From: Proteobacteria bacterium SG_bin4 | Lineage (GTDB): Bacteria > Pseudomonadota > Gammaproteobacteria > Burkholderiales > Nitrosomonadaceae | Direction: 5' to 3' | Length of the DNA stretch: 47,926 bases | Assembly (NCBI GenBank): GCA_002083395.1 | Contig: LWDH01000008.1 | Location: forward strand, 1-47,926 | Shown here: positions 1-7,936 of the stretch, piece by piece | Position numbering within the stretch: the stretch's first letter is position 1 | Layout of the letters: each line of letters starts with the position of its first letter | Made by a program: the position numbers and the translations under genes | Notes under the pieces: generated by a model | Told to the model about the DNA's origin: nothing | The model's database searches: none | What the model saw: the letters and a program-made list of their open reading frames with translations, nothing else

Positions 1-200
1 ATTTGGTCCATGAAGAAGTAGCGAAGACGGACTTGAATGCGAGTTTAGCTGCGGGCAAGATGGTACTGATGAAAGACGAAGACAGCGATGAAGGTGGGGA
101 CGAGGAAGACGAAGAAGATGAAGACGAGGGAGAGGCTGGAGCGAGTGCAAGCGAGGCTGAATCCCAAGGTGATGAAGATGACGAGGAAGATGAGGAGTAA
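1..200 (+). CDS. C-terminal end of an unidentified protein with a highly acidic tail (partial)
   Basis: An open frame enters from the left edge and stops at a TAA ending at 200. The visible 65 or so residues start with an ordinary stretch (VHEEVAKTDLNASLAAGK), and the last 40 are dominated by Asp and Glu with a few Gly, Ala and Ser. Such tails are disordered and strongly negative. They occur on many unrelated proteins, so the tail does not identify the family. The TTG at position 3 is probably an internal Leu codon and not a start. A strong terminator follows at 247, so this gene is likely transcribed separately from pstC. It is certainly cut by the window; its function is unknown. Confidence 0.6.
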   Translation, partial: LVHEEVAKTDLNASLAAGKMVLMKDEDSDEGGDEEDEEDEDEGEAGASASEAESQGDEDDEEDEE

Positions 201-246
201 GTGGCACCCGGTCTTCTAGGTTTTGGTTTAATTCATTAAATAAGTG

Positions 247-282
247 AAAAATTCTGGAGATTGGAAAATCTCCAGAATTTTT
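247..282 (+). terminator. Strong intrinsic terminator after the acidic-tail gene
   Basis: A perfect 16-bp inverted repeat (247-262 with 267-282) encloses a GGAA tetraloop. The 3' arm ends in a run of T to 283. The 5' arm starts with a run of A, so the hairpin can also work on the other strand. It lies 46 bases after the preceding stop codon and about 170 bases before pstC, separating the two transcription units. Confidence 0.9.
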
Positions 283-392
283 TATATAGTCTGAGAGAAT
301 ATTCGGAAAAAATAAAGTTTTGTTATTTAGTCGATTTTTGATTATTTAAAGATTAATCAAATAATTGATATAAGTAACAAACTAAAATAAGA

Positions 393-425
393 CTGCTAAT
401 TCATTGGTATCTCTCTTACTATAAT
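393..425 (+). promoter_or_regulatory. Possible pst promoter: TATAAT with a degenerate Pho-box-like repeat
   Basis: A perfect TATAAT at 420-425 lies 25 bases before the pstC start codon. No good -35 box stands 17 bases upstream. Instead two 7-base units (CTGCTAA at 393 and TTGGTAT at 404), 4 bases apart, end 9 bases before the -10. That is the geometry of a PhoB box (CTGTCAT repeats), but each unit matches only 4 of 7 positions. The TATAAT is directly visible; PhoB control is inference and weak. Confidence 0.3.
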
Positions 426-450
426 GCTGCATTTATAGAAGGGCTCCACT

Positions 451-1389
451 GTGGCAGATAAGTCACAAGATAAAAAAATTATTCTGGACGCGGGTAAACT
501 TGGTTATAGCTTTCGCCGGAGAATTCATGAAAGATTTATAGAATCTTTTCTTTTCTTATCAGCAGTTCTGTCGATTGTAATAATGCTTGCAATCATCGTA
601 ATGCTGTTAAAAGAATCCATCGTCTTTTTCCAACATGTCTCGGTTTGGGATTTTCTGACCGATACGCAATGGACTCCACTGTTTGCTGACGCTCACTATG
701 GGATCTTGCCATTAGTGTCAGGTACGGTGGTTAGCTCATTGATCGCTTTATTGGTTGCGCTTCCGATGGGGACAATCATTGCGATTTATTTGTCAGAATT
801 TGCACCTTTTACTGTACGCGAAATGGCCAAACCATTTCTTGAATTGCTTGGCGGAATACCGACGGTCGTGTATGGATACTTCGCATTATTATTTGTAACT
901 CCCTTATTACAAAAAATTTTCCCAGAGTTACCAGGATTCAATTTATTGTCCGCCGGATTGGTTATGGGCATTATGATTATTCCCTATGTCAGTTCGATGA
1001 CCGAAGATGCTATGAGAGCAGTGCCGATGAATCTGCGTGAAGGCTCCTATGCAATGGGAGCGACAAGATTTCAGACTGCTATTCGAGTGGTGATGCCTGC
1101 CGCATTCTCTGGAATCGCGGCAGCTTATATCTTAGGGATTTCGCGCGCGGTAGGAGAGACGATGGTGGTGGCAATTGCTGCAGGTATGCAACCCAATTTA
1201 ACATGGAATCCTATGGAACCAGCAGCGACTATTACGGCATATATCGTGCAAGTGAGCTTGGGCGATTTACCGCATGGCAGTATTGGTTATCAAACTATAT
1301 TTGCCGCAGGATTAACACTGCTGCTGATCACACTGGTATTCAATATTATTGGCCACGTGCTGCGTAAAAAATTTCGCGAGATATATTGA
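451..1389 (+). CDS. pstC: Phosphate ABC transporter permease PstC
   Basis: This is one of the two inner-membrane subunits of the high-affinity phosphate importer PstSCAB. The 312-residue protein has a cytoplasmic N-terminus, a first membrane helix near residues 30-55, and the binding-protein-dependent permease core from about residue 85. The core carries the EAA-type coupling loop (REGSYAMGATRFQTAIRVV), which contacts the ATPase, followed by SRAVGETMVVAIAAG. The start is GTG, with an AAGGG ribosome site about 8 bases upstream. Length is normal for PstC. It is the first of three same-strand genes pstC-pstA-pstB. No pstS precedes it, so the binding protein must be encoded elsewhere. Confidence 0.95.
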   Translation: MADKSQDKKIILDAGKLGYSFRRRIHERFIESFLFLSAVLSIVIMLAIIVMLLKESIVFFQHVSVWDFLTDTQWTPLFADAHYGILPLVSGTVVSSLIALLVALPMGTIIAIYLSEFAPFTVREMAKPFLELLGGIPTVVYGYFALLFVTPLLQKIFPELPGFNLLSAGLVMGIMIIPYVSSMTEDAMRAVPMNLREGSYAMGATRFQTAIRVVMPAAFSGIAAAYILGISRAVGETMVVAIAAGMQPNLTWNPMEPAATITAYIVQVSLGDLPHGSIGYQTIFAAGLTLLLITLVFNIIGHVLRKKFREIY

Positions 1390-1467
1390 TCTTATAAGGC
1401 GAAAAAAATAAAAACAGCGCGTTATGAAATTAAGCTGGTAAATAACATACATGGATAAGAAGTCATA

Positions 1468-2394
1468 ATGAAAAGTGTCAATAATCTTCAAGAGATCAGA
1501 AGAATTATTAGTCTCCACAAGCGCTGGGATCTGATTTTTTTGGTTACAGGAATTATTGCATTGATGATTGCTGTTTTGACTTTTATGGCGTTATTTCTGC
1601 ACATGTTGATTGAAGGCTTACCACGTTTGTCACTGGAATTCTTCACATCTTTTCCTTCGCGCAGACCGGAATCTGCGGGGATTCTGTCTGCCTGGGTCGG
1701 AACTACTCTGGTGATGTTAGTTACCGCTGTCGCAGCTGTGCCGCTAGGAATAGGCTCTGGAGTTTATCTCGAAGAATACGCTCCCAAGAACTTGTTGACA
1801 GAAATCATTGAGATTAATGTAACCAATTTAGCAGGTGTACCATCTATTATCTATGGATTACTTGCACTGGGCTTATTTGTTTATCAGCTTGGTTTTGGTC
1901 AAAGTATTTTAGCGGCAGGATTAGCATTAGCGCTTTTAATTTTACCGGTTGTTATTGTTGCGACGCGCGAAGCGATAAGATCAATTCCTGTATCTATCAG
2001 AGAAGGCGCATATGCACTTGGTGCTACTAAATGGCAAACGGTCGCTGATCATTTGTTGCCGTATTCGTCAGCGGGTATTCTGACGGGAATTATCATTGGC
2101 TTGGCAAGAGCGATTGGTGAAACTGCACCTATCATAACGATAGGTGCTTTAACTTTTATTGCATTTTTACCGCCATCACCAATTAAAAATGATTTTCCAT
2201 ACTTATCTTTTGAGTGGTTGACAGCACCTTTTACTGTTATGCCGATTCAAATGTTTAATTGGGTGTCTCGCCCCGAAGAGGCGTTTCAGTTGAATGCGGC
2301 CGCTGCTGGATTGATTTTGGTCGCAATGACGCTTGCCATGAATGGATTGGCTATCTATTTGCGTTATCGGATGCGCAAAAATATCAAGTGGTAA
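1468..2394 (+). CDS. pstA: Phosphate ABC transporter permease PstA
   Basis: Second inner-membrane subunit of the phosphate importer, pairing with PstC to form the channel. The 308 residues have an N-terminal helix near residues 25-48, a periplasmic stretch and the permease core. The core contains the coupling loop REGAYALGATKWQTVADHLLP and the family signature GLARAIGETAPIITIGAL. It follows pstC after 78 bases and ends 7 bases before pstB, so the three are almost certainly one operon. Length and motifs are ordinary for the family; nothing is missing. Confidence 0.95.
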   Translation: MKSVNNLQEIRRIISLHKRWDLIFLVTGIIALMIAVLTFMALFLHMLIEGLPRLSLEFFTSFPSRRPESAGILSAWVGTTLVMLVTAVAAVPLGIGSGVYLEEYAPKNLLTEIIEINVTNLAGVPSIIYGLLALGLFVYQLGFGQSILAAGLALALLILPVVIVATREAIRSIPVSIREGAYALGATKWQTVADHLLPYSSAGILTGIIIGLARAIGETAPIITIGALTFIAFLPPSPIKNDFPYLSFEWLTAPFTVMPIQMFNWVSRPEEAFQLNAAAAGLILVAMTLAMNGLAIYLRYRMRKNIKW

Positions 2395-2401
2395 AACAAA
2401 T

Positions 2402-3196
2402 ATGCAGAATGATTTAGACAAATCTACAGAGATAGTAAAATATAAATCTGAAGTTAAAGATCTCAGTTTTTTCTATGGCGGTTTTAATGCGCTTAAAAAG
2501 ATTGATATGGTGTTGCACGACAAAAAAATTACAGCGCTCATCGGGCCATCCGGGTGTGGCAAATCAACATTTTTGCGCTGTTTTAACCGGATGCATGATT
2601 TGTATCCAGGTAATCGCTATGATGGTCAGATCATTATCTATCCCGATAATGTGAACATTCTGGCACAAAATGTGGATCCAATCGAAGTTCGCATGCGGAT
2701 CAGCATGGTTTTTCAAAAACCGAATCCTTTTCCAAAATCAATCTATGAAAATGTGGCCTATGGTTTACGCGTTCGAGGTATCAAGCAACGCGCAATTCTT
2801 GATGAGAAAGTCGAAATTGCTTTACGTAATTCGGCGTTATGGGATGAAGTAAAAGATCGGTTGCATGATCTTGCATTCAATCTCTCGGGAGGGCAGCAGC
2901 AACGTTTATGCATAGCGCGAGCATTGGCGACTGATCCTGAGATTCTGTTATTTGATGAACCAACCTCGGCTCTTGATCCAATTGCGACAGCAAGCATCGA
3001 AGAATTAATTACTGATTTGAAAAATAAGGTAACTATCCTCATTGTCACCCACAATATGCAACAAGCCGCGCGAGTTTCTGATTACACGGCTTATATGTAT
3101 TTGGGAGAATTAATAGAATTTAATGTAACCGATACAATTTTTATCAAACCGAAAAATAAGCAAACTGAGGATTATATTACTGGAAGATTCGGGTAA
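2402..3196 (+). CDS. pstB: Phosphate ABC transporter ATP-binding protein PstB
   Basis: The ATPase subunit that drives phosphate import through PstC/PstA. The ATG at 2402 is preferred over an in-frame ATG at 2342, because the earlier one lies deep inside pstA and adds residues that no PstB has. The protein is then 264 residues, the usual length. Visible motifs are Walker A GPSGCGKST (about 48-56), the Q-loop in VFQKPNPFPKS, signature LSGGQQQR, Walker B ILLFDEPTSALD and the switch His in VTHNMQQA. PhoU, which often follows PstB and links transport to PhoR signalling, is absent; the next gene is tpiA. Confidence 0.95.
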   Translation: MQNDLDKSTEIVKYKSEVKDLSFFYGGFNALKKIDMVLHDKKITALIGPSGCGKSTFLRCFNRMHDLYPGNRYDGQIIIYPDNVNILAQNVDPIEVRMRISMVFQKPNPFPKSIYENVAYGLRVRGIKQRAILDEKVEIALRNSALWDEVKDRLHDLAFNLSGGQQQRLCIARALATDPEILLFDEPTSALDPIATASIEELITDLKNKVTILIVTHNMQQAARVSDYTAYMYLGELIEFNVTDTIFIKPKNKQTEDYITGRFG

Positions 3197-3288
3197 ATTC
3201 TGATCACAGTGATTTCTTCAATATTTTAAAAGCAATGGAATTTAAGACAGCACTGATAAGCAATTTGAAATTTAAAGTTGTCATTAGA

Positions 3289-3317
3289 TTGACTTGGGGA
3301 ATAATCAACGGTACGAT
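3289..3317 (+). promoter_or_regulatory. Candidate sigma-70 promoter for tpiA
   Basis: TTGACT (3289-3294) and TACGAT (3312-3317) are separated by exactly 17 bases, matching the housekeeping consensus at 5/6 and 4/6 positions. Transcription would begin near 3324, about 20 bases before the tpiA ATG. The 149-base gap after pstB has no other obvious signal except a hairpin overlapping this start point. Confidence 0.55.
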
Positions 3318-3336
3318 CCCCGATTTAGTATCGGGG
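3318..3336 (+). repeat. Small GC hairpin just before the tpiA start
   Basis: CCCCGAT (3318-3324) pairs perfectly with ATCGGGG (3330-3336) around a 5-base loop. The 3' arm supplies the G-rich sequence (GGGGTGG) nearest the tpiA ATG at 3346, so in a transcript reading through from pstB the hairpin would mask the ribosome site. If the promoter at 3289 is used, the 5' arm is mostly untranscribed. A regulatory role is inference. Confidence 0.45.
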
Positions 3337-3345
3337 TGGCAGTAA

Positions 3346-4101
3346 ATGCGTAGGAAGTTAGTTGCTGGTAATTGGAAGATGCATGGAAGTCTGGGAACCA
3401 ATAAACAGTTACTTGATGAAATAATAAAAGGCCTGCAAGAGGTTCGCAATGGTAATTTTGCGGTGTGCGTTCCATTTCTATACCTCCCTTCAGTAAAAAG
3501 CATATTACAAAATACCAATATCGCTTGGGGTGCGCAGAATGTTAGTCAATATGAAAAAGGAGCTTATACCGGTGAAATCTCGGCATCAATGCTCAATGAT
3601 TTTGACTGTCGTTATGTAATCGTGGGGCACTCCGAAAGAAGAGCATTGTTTGGAGAAACGAGTCCGATAGTTGCAGAAAAGTATGTGGCAGCTCAGAAGG
3701 CTGGTTTGATACCGATATTGTGTGTCGGGGAGACACTGGAACAACGTGACACGGGTGTCACGGAAAAAATCATCGAAGAACAGTTAGCAGCTGTTTTGGA
3801 CCTGGCGGGAGTTGAATCGCTGCGGAAAGCTGTAATTGCTTATGAGCCGGTCTGGGCTATCGGGACAGGCAAAACAGCAACGCCTCAGCAGGCGCAAGAT
3901 GTTCATGTATTTATCAGATCAGTTATTTCTAAGCAGAATTCAGATACCGCTAAAGAATTGATAATTCTATATGGTGGTAGCGTCAAGGCTAATAATGCAG
4001 TTGAATTATTTGCAATGCCTGATATCGATGGTGGTTTGATAGGCGGGGCTTCTTTGATCGCAAGTGATTTTGTGGCGATTTGCCAAGCTATAAAGAGTTA
4101 A
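3346..4101 (+). CDS. tpiA: Triose-phosphate isomerase
   Basis: Interconverts dihydroxyacetone phosphate and glyceraldehyde 3-phosphate, in glycolysis, gluconeogenesis and, in autotrophs, the Calvin cycle. The 251-residue TIM barrel has all catalytic residues: Asn9 and Lys11 in AGNWKM, His95 in VGHSERR and Glu167 in AYEPVWAIGTG. The phosphate-binding loops YGGSVKANN and GGLIGGASL are also present. Length is typical. The tpiA-secG-tRNA-Leu-nuoA order is common in Betaproteobacteria. It sits 149 bases after pstB and probably has its own promoter; secG starts 18 bases after its stop. Confidence 0.97.
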   Translation: MRRKLVAGNWKMHGSLGTNKQLLDEIIKGLQEVRNGNFAVCVPFLYLPSVKSILQNTNIAWGAQNVSQYEKGAYTGEISASMLNDFDCRYVIVGHSERRALFGETSPIVAEKYVAAQKAGLIPILCVGETLEQRDTGVTEKIIEEQLAAVLDLAGVESLRKAVIAYEPVWAIGTGKTATPQQAQDVHVFIRSVISKQNSDTAKELIILYGGSVKANNAVELFAMPDIDGGLIGGASLIASDFVAICQAIKS

Positions 4102-4119
4102 ATTTTTTGGGGTGATAAC

Positions 4120-4494
4120 TTGGAGATTTTGGTTTGGACAGCGCATGTATTGCTAGCTGTCGCATTAGTAATTTTGGTATTATTGCAGCATGGCAAAGGC
4201 GCGGATATGGGAGCGGCATTTGGTAGCGGTTCTGCAGGTAGCTTATTTGGTCCTAGCGGTTCAGCAACTTTCTTAAGCCGAGCGACAAGTTTTGTAGCAG
4301 CCATGTTTTTTGTTACAAGCATGAGTTTGACTTATTTCTCGGCAAATCGGGTTGAAAGCGGAAGTGTGATGAGTATCATGGAAGAATCGGATGAAGCAAT
4401 GAGCTCAAATATCGATGAAAAAGCCGCAGCTGAAGGCAAGCTGACAGATTTAGAAAGTAACGATAACTCGAAAGCAAGTAAGATACCCGATTAA
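4120..4494 (+). CDS. secG: Preprotein translocase subunit SecG
   Basis: Small inner-membrane subunit of the SecYEG channel, which assists SecA-driven protein export. The 124 residues hold two membrane helices (about 2-24 and 50-72) flanking the family loop GKGADMGAAFGSGSAGSLFGPSGSATFLSRAT, split here only by wording. The C-terminal 45 residues are acidic and Ser/Asn-rich, a variable tail. The start is a TTG with a strong GGGGTGAT ribosome site about 6 bases upstream; no ATG lies close enough. It is probably cotranscribed with tpiA. The pairing of secG with tpiA is widely conserved. Confidence 0.93.
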   Translation: MEILVWTAHVLLAVALVILVLLQHGKGADMGAAFGSGSAGSLFGPSGSATFLSRATSFVAAMFFVTSMSLTYFSANRVESGSVMSIMEESDEAMSSNIDEKAAAEGKLTDLESNDNSKASKIPD

Positions 4495-4551
4495 TAAAAA
4501 TACTATTTTTCTTGATAGCTTAATTATCGCAGAGCGCTAAGTTTTTCTGCC

Positions 4552-4633
4552 GCCGACGTGGTGGAATTGGTAGACACGCCGTCTTGAGGGGGCGGTGGCG
4601 AAAGCTGTGCGAGTTCGACTCTCGCCGTCGGCA
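4552..4633 (+). tRNA. tRNA-Leu (anticodon GAG)
   Basis: The acceptor arms GCCGACG (4552-4558) and CGTCGGC (4626-4632) pair fully, with A4633 as discriminator. The anticodon stem CCGTC/GGCGG encloses the loop TTGAGGG, which puts GAG at 4586-4588, reading CUC/CUU leucine codons. The extra-long variable arm (GTGGCGAAAGCTGT region) and the T-arm with GTTCGACTC are typical of tRNA-Leu. The genome does not encode the 3' CCA: ACA follows the acceptor stem, so CCA must be added by the nucleotidyltransferase. It sits between secG and nuoA. Confidence 0.96.
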
Positions 4634-4690
4634 CATCGATAATTTGCCTGTCATCTATTGTTTAAAATATGAGAATCCACAATAACTAAA

Positions 4691-5047
4691 ATGCTAGAAA
4701 ATTATTTTCTAATTTTGTTATTTCTAATAGTCGGTTTCTTGGTTGGTGTGGTGCCGATGCTATGTGGCTGGTTACTAGCGCCTAATAGACCTGATAGTGA
4801 AAAATTATCACCGTATGAGTGTGGTTTTGAAGCTTTCGAAGATGCTCGAATGAAATTTGATGTGCGTTACTATTTAGTAGCCATCCTATTTATTCTATTT
4901 GATTTGGAGATTGCGTTTTTATTTCCATGGGCGATAGTTATTGATGAAATCGGTATGTTTGGTTTCATGGCAATGATGATTTTCTTGAGCATTCTGGTAG
5001 TGGGGTTTATTTACGAGTGGATGAAGGGTGCGCTAGAGTGGGATTGA
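4691..5047 (+). CDS. nuoA: NADH-quinone oxidoreductase subunit A
   Basis: Small membrane subunit of complex I at the junction of the peripheral and membrane arms. The 118 residues contain three membrane helices and the conserved loop between helices 1 and 2 (SEKLSPYECGFEAFEDARMKFDVRYY, spoken of here as one loop). That loop carries the Cys of YECG used to monitor active/deactive states in other species. It is the first gene of the 14-gene nuo operon, 57 bases after the tRNA-Leu. The ATG at 4691 has no strong ribosome site. The length is normal. Confidence 0.96.
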   Translation: MLENYFLILLFLIVGFLVGVVPMLCGWLLAPNRPDSEKLSPYECGFEAFEDARMKFDVRYYLVAILFILFDLEIAFLFPWAIVIDEIGMFGFMAMMIFLSILVVGFIYEWMKGALEWD

Positions 5048-5051
5048 AGTT

Positions 5052-5528
5052 ATGAGCATAGAAGGAACTCTTGAAAAAGGTTTTGTGACAACGAGTCTTG
5101 ATTCGATAATCAATTGGGGTCGCACAGGATCAATGTGGCCAATGACGTTTGGATTAGCTTGCTGTGCGGTTGAAATGATGGAGACAGGAGCTTCGCGTTA
5201 TGATCTTGATCGTTTCGGGATAGTGTTTCGTCCAAGTCCACGCCAATCAGATGTTATGATTGTGGCAGGTACATTGTGTAATAAAATGGCACCGGCATTG
5301 CGCAAAGTCTATGATCAGATGGCAGAGCCGCGATGGGTGATCTCAATGGGGTCCTGTGCTAACGGCGGAGGGTACTACCACTATTCTTACTCGGTAGTGC
5401 GCGGTTGCGATCGTGTTGTGCCCGTTGATATTTATGTACCTGGGTGTCCGCCAACAGCCGAAGCCTTATTGTACGGCATCATACAGTTACAAAATAAAAT
5501 AAATCGAACTAACACGATTGCACGATAA
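5052..5528 (+). CDS. nuoB: NADH-quinone oxidoreductase subunit B
   Basis: Carries the terminal 4Fe-4S cluster N2, which passes electrons to quinone. The 158-residue protein has the unusual tandem Cys pair in GLACCAVEMM, a third Cys in GSCANGGGYY and a fourth in VPGCPPTAEAL, i.e. all four N2 ligands. It starts 4 bases after the nuoA stop and is followed by nuoC after 6 bases, so translation is tightly coupled. The N-terminus is short, as in other Betaproteobacteria. Confidence 0.97.
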   Translation: MSIEGTLEKGFVTTSLDSIINWGRTGSMWPMTFGLACCAVEMMETGASRYDLDRFGIVFRPSPRQSDVMIVAGTLCNKMAPALRKVYDQMAEPRWVISMGSCANGGGYYHYSYSVVRGCDRVVPVDIYVPGCPPTAEALLYGIIQLQNKINRTNTIAR

Positions 5529-5534
5529 CTCTGT

Positions 5535-6155
5535 ATGAATACTATACAAAATAATAATTTTGCGGAAGCTTTAACCACCATACTCGGTGAAAAGATTGTT
5601 GATTTACACGTACAATATGACGAAGTTACCATTGCGGTTGATGCAACAGAAGTTTTGACAGTTTGTGAAATTTTACGCGATGATGCAGCGCTTCGATTTG
5701 ATACATTGATAGATTTGTGCGGAATAGATTATCTGACATACGGTGATGAATTATCAGAGAAACTGAGTCTCAAGAATAAACGATTCGCGGTAATTTATCA
5801 TTTGCTCTCGGTTGAAAAAAATCGCAGGTTGCGAGTTAGAGTGCTTGCCGATAATAATGACTTTCCAGTAATTGATTCGGTTACTGACATTTGGGCGGTT
5901 GCCAATTGGTTTGAGAGGGAAGCATTTGATCTTTATGGTATTATTTTTTCCAATCACCCGGATTTACGTCGGATTCTGACGGATTATGGATTTATTGGAA
6001 ATCCTTTCCGTAAAGACTTTCCAATAACTGGCTACGTTGAAATGCGTTATGATGAACAACAAAAGCGAGTTATCTACCAACCGGTAAGTATAGAGCCAAG
6101 AGAAATTACTCCGCTTGTGAGACGGGAAGAATTCTATGGTGATTGTGAAACATAA
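5535..6155 (+). CDS. nuoC: NADH-quinone oxidoreductase subunit C
   Basis: Peripheral-arm subunit (30-kDa type) that packs against NuoD near the quinone site; it binds no cofactor. The 206 residues include the family signature region WFEREAFDLYGIIFSNHPDLRRILTDYGF, noted here as one motif around residues 120-150, followed by GNPFRKDFPITGYVEMRYD. nuoC and nuoD are separate genes here, unlike the fused nuoCD of enteric bacteria; 48 bases separate them. Length is normal for an unfused NuoC. Confidence 0.96.
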   Translation: MNTIQNNNFAEALTTILGEKIVDLHVQYDEVTIAVDATEVLTVCEILRDDAALRFDTLIDLCGIDYLTYGDELSEKLSLKNKRFAVIYHLLSVEKNRRLRVRVLADNNDFPVIDSVTDIWAVANWFEREAFDLYGIIFSNHPDLRRILTDYGFIGNPFRKDFPITGYVEMRYDEQQKRVIYQPVSIEPREITPLVRREEFYGDCET

Positions 6156-6203
6156 AATCATCTGATTAAAGTTTGTTGAAGAAGAGAATGTAGTAAGTAA
6201 CTT

Positions 6204-7457
6204 ATGGCAGAAATACGTAATTACACCATGAATTTTGGACCGCAGCATCCGGCAGCGCACGGCGTTTTGCGACTGGTGTTGGAGCTGGATGGTGAAGTGG
6301 TTCGGCGGGCGGATCCACATATCGGTTTGTTGCATAGGGCAACTGAAAAATTAGCCGAAAATAAGACGTATCTGCAATCGGTGCCCTATATGGACAGGCT
6401 GGATTATGTATCGATGATGGTTAATGAACATGCATATGTCATGGCCATTGAGAAGCTATTGCAGATTGATGTGCCAATTAGAGCGCAGTACATACGAGTG
6501 ATGTTTGATGAAATTACTCGAATACTTAATCATTTGCTTTGGATTGGCGCACATGCGCTTGATGTAGGCGCGATGACAATGTTTCTCTATGCTTTCCGTG
6601 AACGGGAAGATCTGATGGATTGTTATGAAGCTGTATCAGGTGCGCGAATGCATGCTGCGTACTATCGGCCTGGAGGTGTCTACCGGGATTTGCCGGATAC
6701 GATGCCTAAGTATCAATCATCTAAAATTCATGATGAAAAGCAGACCCGATTGAGAAATGCAAATCGGGAAGGCTCGCTTCTCGATTTTATTGAAGATTTT
6801 ACGAATCGTTTTCCAGCGTATGTCGATGAGTATGAGACATTATTGACTGATAACAGGATTTGGAAGCAACGGTTGGTTGATATCGGGATTGTTTCTCCTG
6901 AACGAGCCAAAGCATTAGGTTTTACGGGTCCCATGTTGCGTGGTTCCGGTGTTGAATGGGATCTAAGAAAGAAACAACCCTACGAAGTTTATGATCGTCT
7001 CGAATTCGATATTCCGGTAGGTGTGAATGGAGATTGCTATGATCGTTATTTGGTGCGTATGGAAGAATTCCGGCAATCAAACCGTATCATCAAACAATGT
7101 GTTGATTGGTTAAGGAAGAACCCAGGTCCAGTGATTACTGACAATCACAAAGTTGCACCGCCATCGCGTGTTGCGATGAAACAGAATATGGAGGAAATGA
7201 TTCATCATTTCAAATTGTTTACCGAAGGGATTCATGTTCCTCCTGGAGAAGCTTATGTGGCTGTCGAGCATCCGAAGGGTGAGTTTGGGATTTATTTGGT
7301 ATCCAATGGAGCCAATAAACCTTATCGGTTGAAGATTCGTGCGCCAGGGTTTGCACATTTAGCTGCGTTGGATGAAATGTCACGGGGACATATGATTTCA
7401 GATGTCGTCGCAATTATTGGCACTCAAGATATAGTATTTGGTGAAATAGATAGATAA
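6204..7457 (+). CDS. nuoD: NADH-quinone oxidoreductase subunit D
   Basis: The 49-kDa-type subunit, related to the large subunit of NiFe hydrogenases; with NuoB it forms the quinone-reduction site. The 417 residues include the quinone-site loop FGPQHPAAHGVLRLVLEL near residue 12 (with the His contacting quinone), the conserved HRATEKL and the C-terminal FGEIDR ending that is nearly invariant. The nickel-binding Cys residues of hydrogenases are absent, as expected. It ends 2 bases before nuoE. Full length and complete. Confidence 0.97.
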   Translation: MAEIRNYTMNFGPQHPAAHGVLRLVLELDGEVVRRADPHIGLLHRATEKLAENKTYLQSVPYMDRLDYVSMMVNEHAYVMAIEKLLQIDVPIRAQYIRVMFDEITRILNHLLWIGAHALDVGAMTMFLYAFREREDLMDCYEAVSGARMHAAYYRPGGVYRDLPDTMPKYQSSKIHDEKQTRLRNANREGSLLDFIEDFTNRFPAYVDEYETLLTDNRIWKQRLVDIGIVSPERAKALGFTGPMLRGSGVEWDLRKKQPYEVYDRLEFDIPVGVNGDCYDRYLVRMEEFRQSNRIIKQCVDWLRKNPGPVITDNHKVAPPSRVAMKQNMEEMIHHFKLFTEGIHVPPGEAYVAVEHPKGEFGIYLVSNGANKPYRLKIRAPGFAHLAALDEMSRGHMISDVVAIIGTQDIVFGEIDR

Positions 7458-7459
7458 CG

Positions 7460-7936
7460 ATGTTAAGCGCGGAATCACTAAAAAAAATAGATCGAGAGAT
7501 CGCGAAGTATCCAGCAGATCAAAAACAATCAGCCGTTATGTCGGCTCTTGCGATTGCTCAAGATGAAAAAGGCTGGTTAGCAAATGAGACTATGAATTTT
7601 GTGGCGGAATATTTAGGTATGCCGCCCATCGCGGTCTACGAAGTGGCCTCATTTTATAATATGTATAACCTGCAGCCTGTAGGGCGACATAAAATAACGG
7701 TTTGCACTAATCTGCCTTGCGCACTTTCAGGTAGTAACGATACGGCAACATATTTAAAGAAAAAACTGGGGATTGAATTCAATCAAACCACGCCGGATGG
7801 AAAGTTTACTCTCAAGGAAGGCGAGTGTTTTGGCGCTTGTGGTGACGCGCCTGTTTTGTTGGTAAACAATAAGCGGATGTGTAGTTTCATGTCCAATGAG
7901 AAGATTGATCAATTGTTGGAGGAGCTGCGCAAATGA
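7460..7936 (+). CDS. nuoE: NADH-quinone oxidoreductase subunit E
   Basis: The 24-kDa-type subunit of the NADH dehydrogenase module, with a thioredoxin-like fold and the 2Fe-2S cluster N1a. The 158 residues have the four ligands in two pairs: CTNLPC near residue 85 and CFGAC near residue 127. An N-terminal helical part (SAVMSALAIAQDEKGWL) is typical. Its stop codon overlaps the nuoF start (ATGA, 7933-7936), so the two partners are translationally coupled. Confidence 0.96.
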   Translation: MLSAESLKKIDREIAKYPADQKQSAVMSALAIAQDEKGWLANETMNFVAEYLGMPPIAVYEVASFYNMYNLQPVGRHKITVCTNLPCALSGSNDTATYLKKKLGIEFNQTTPDGKFTLKEGECFGACGDAPVLLVNNKRMCSFMSNEKIDQLLEELRK

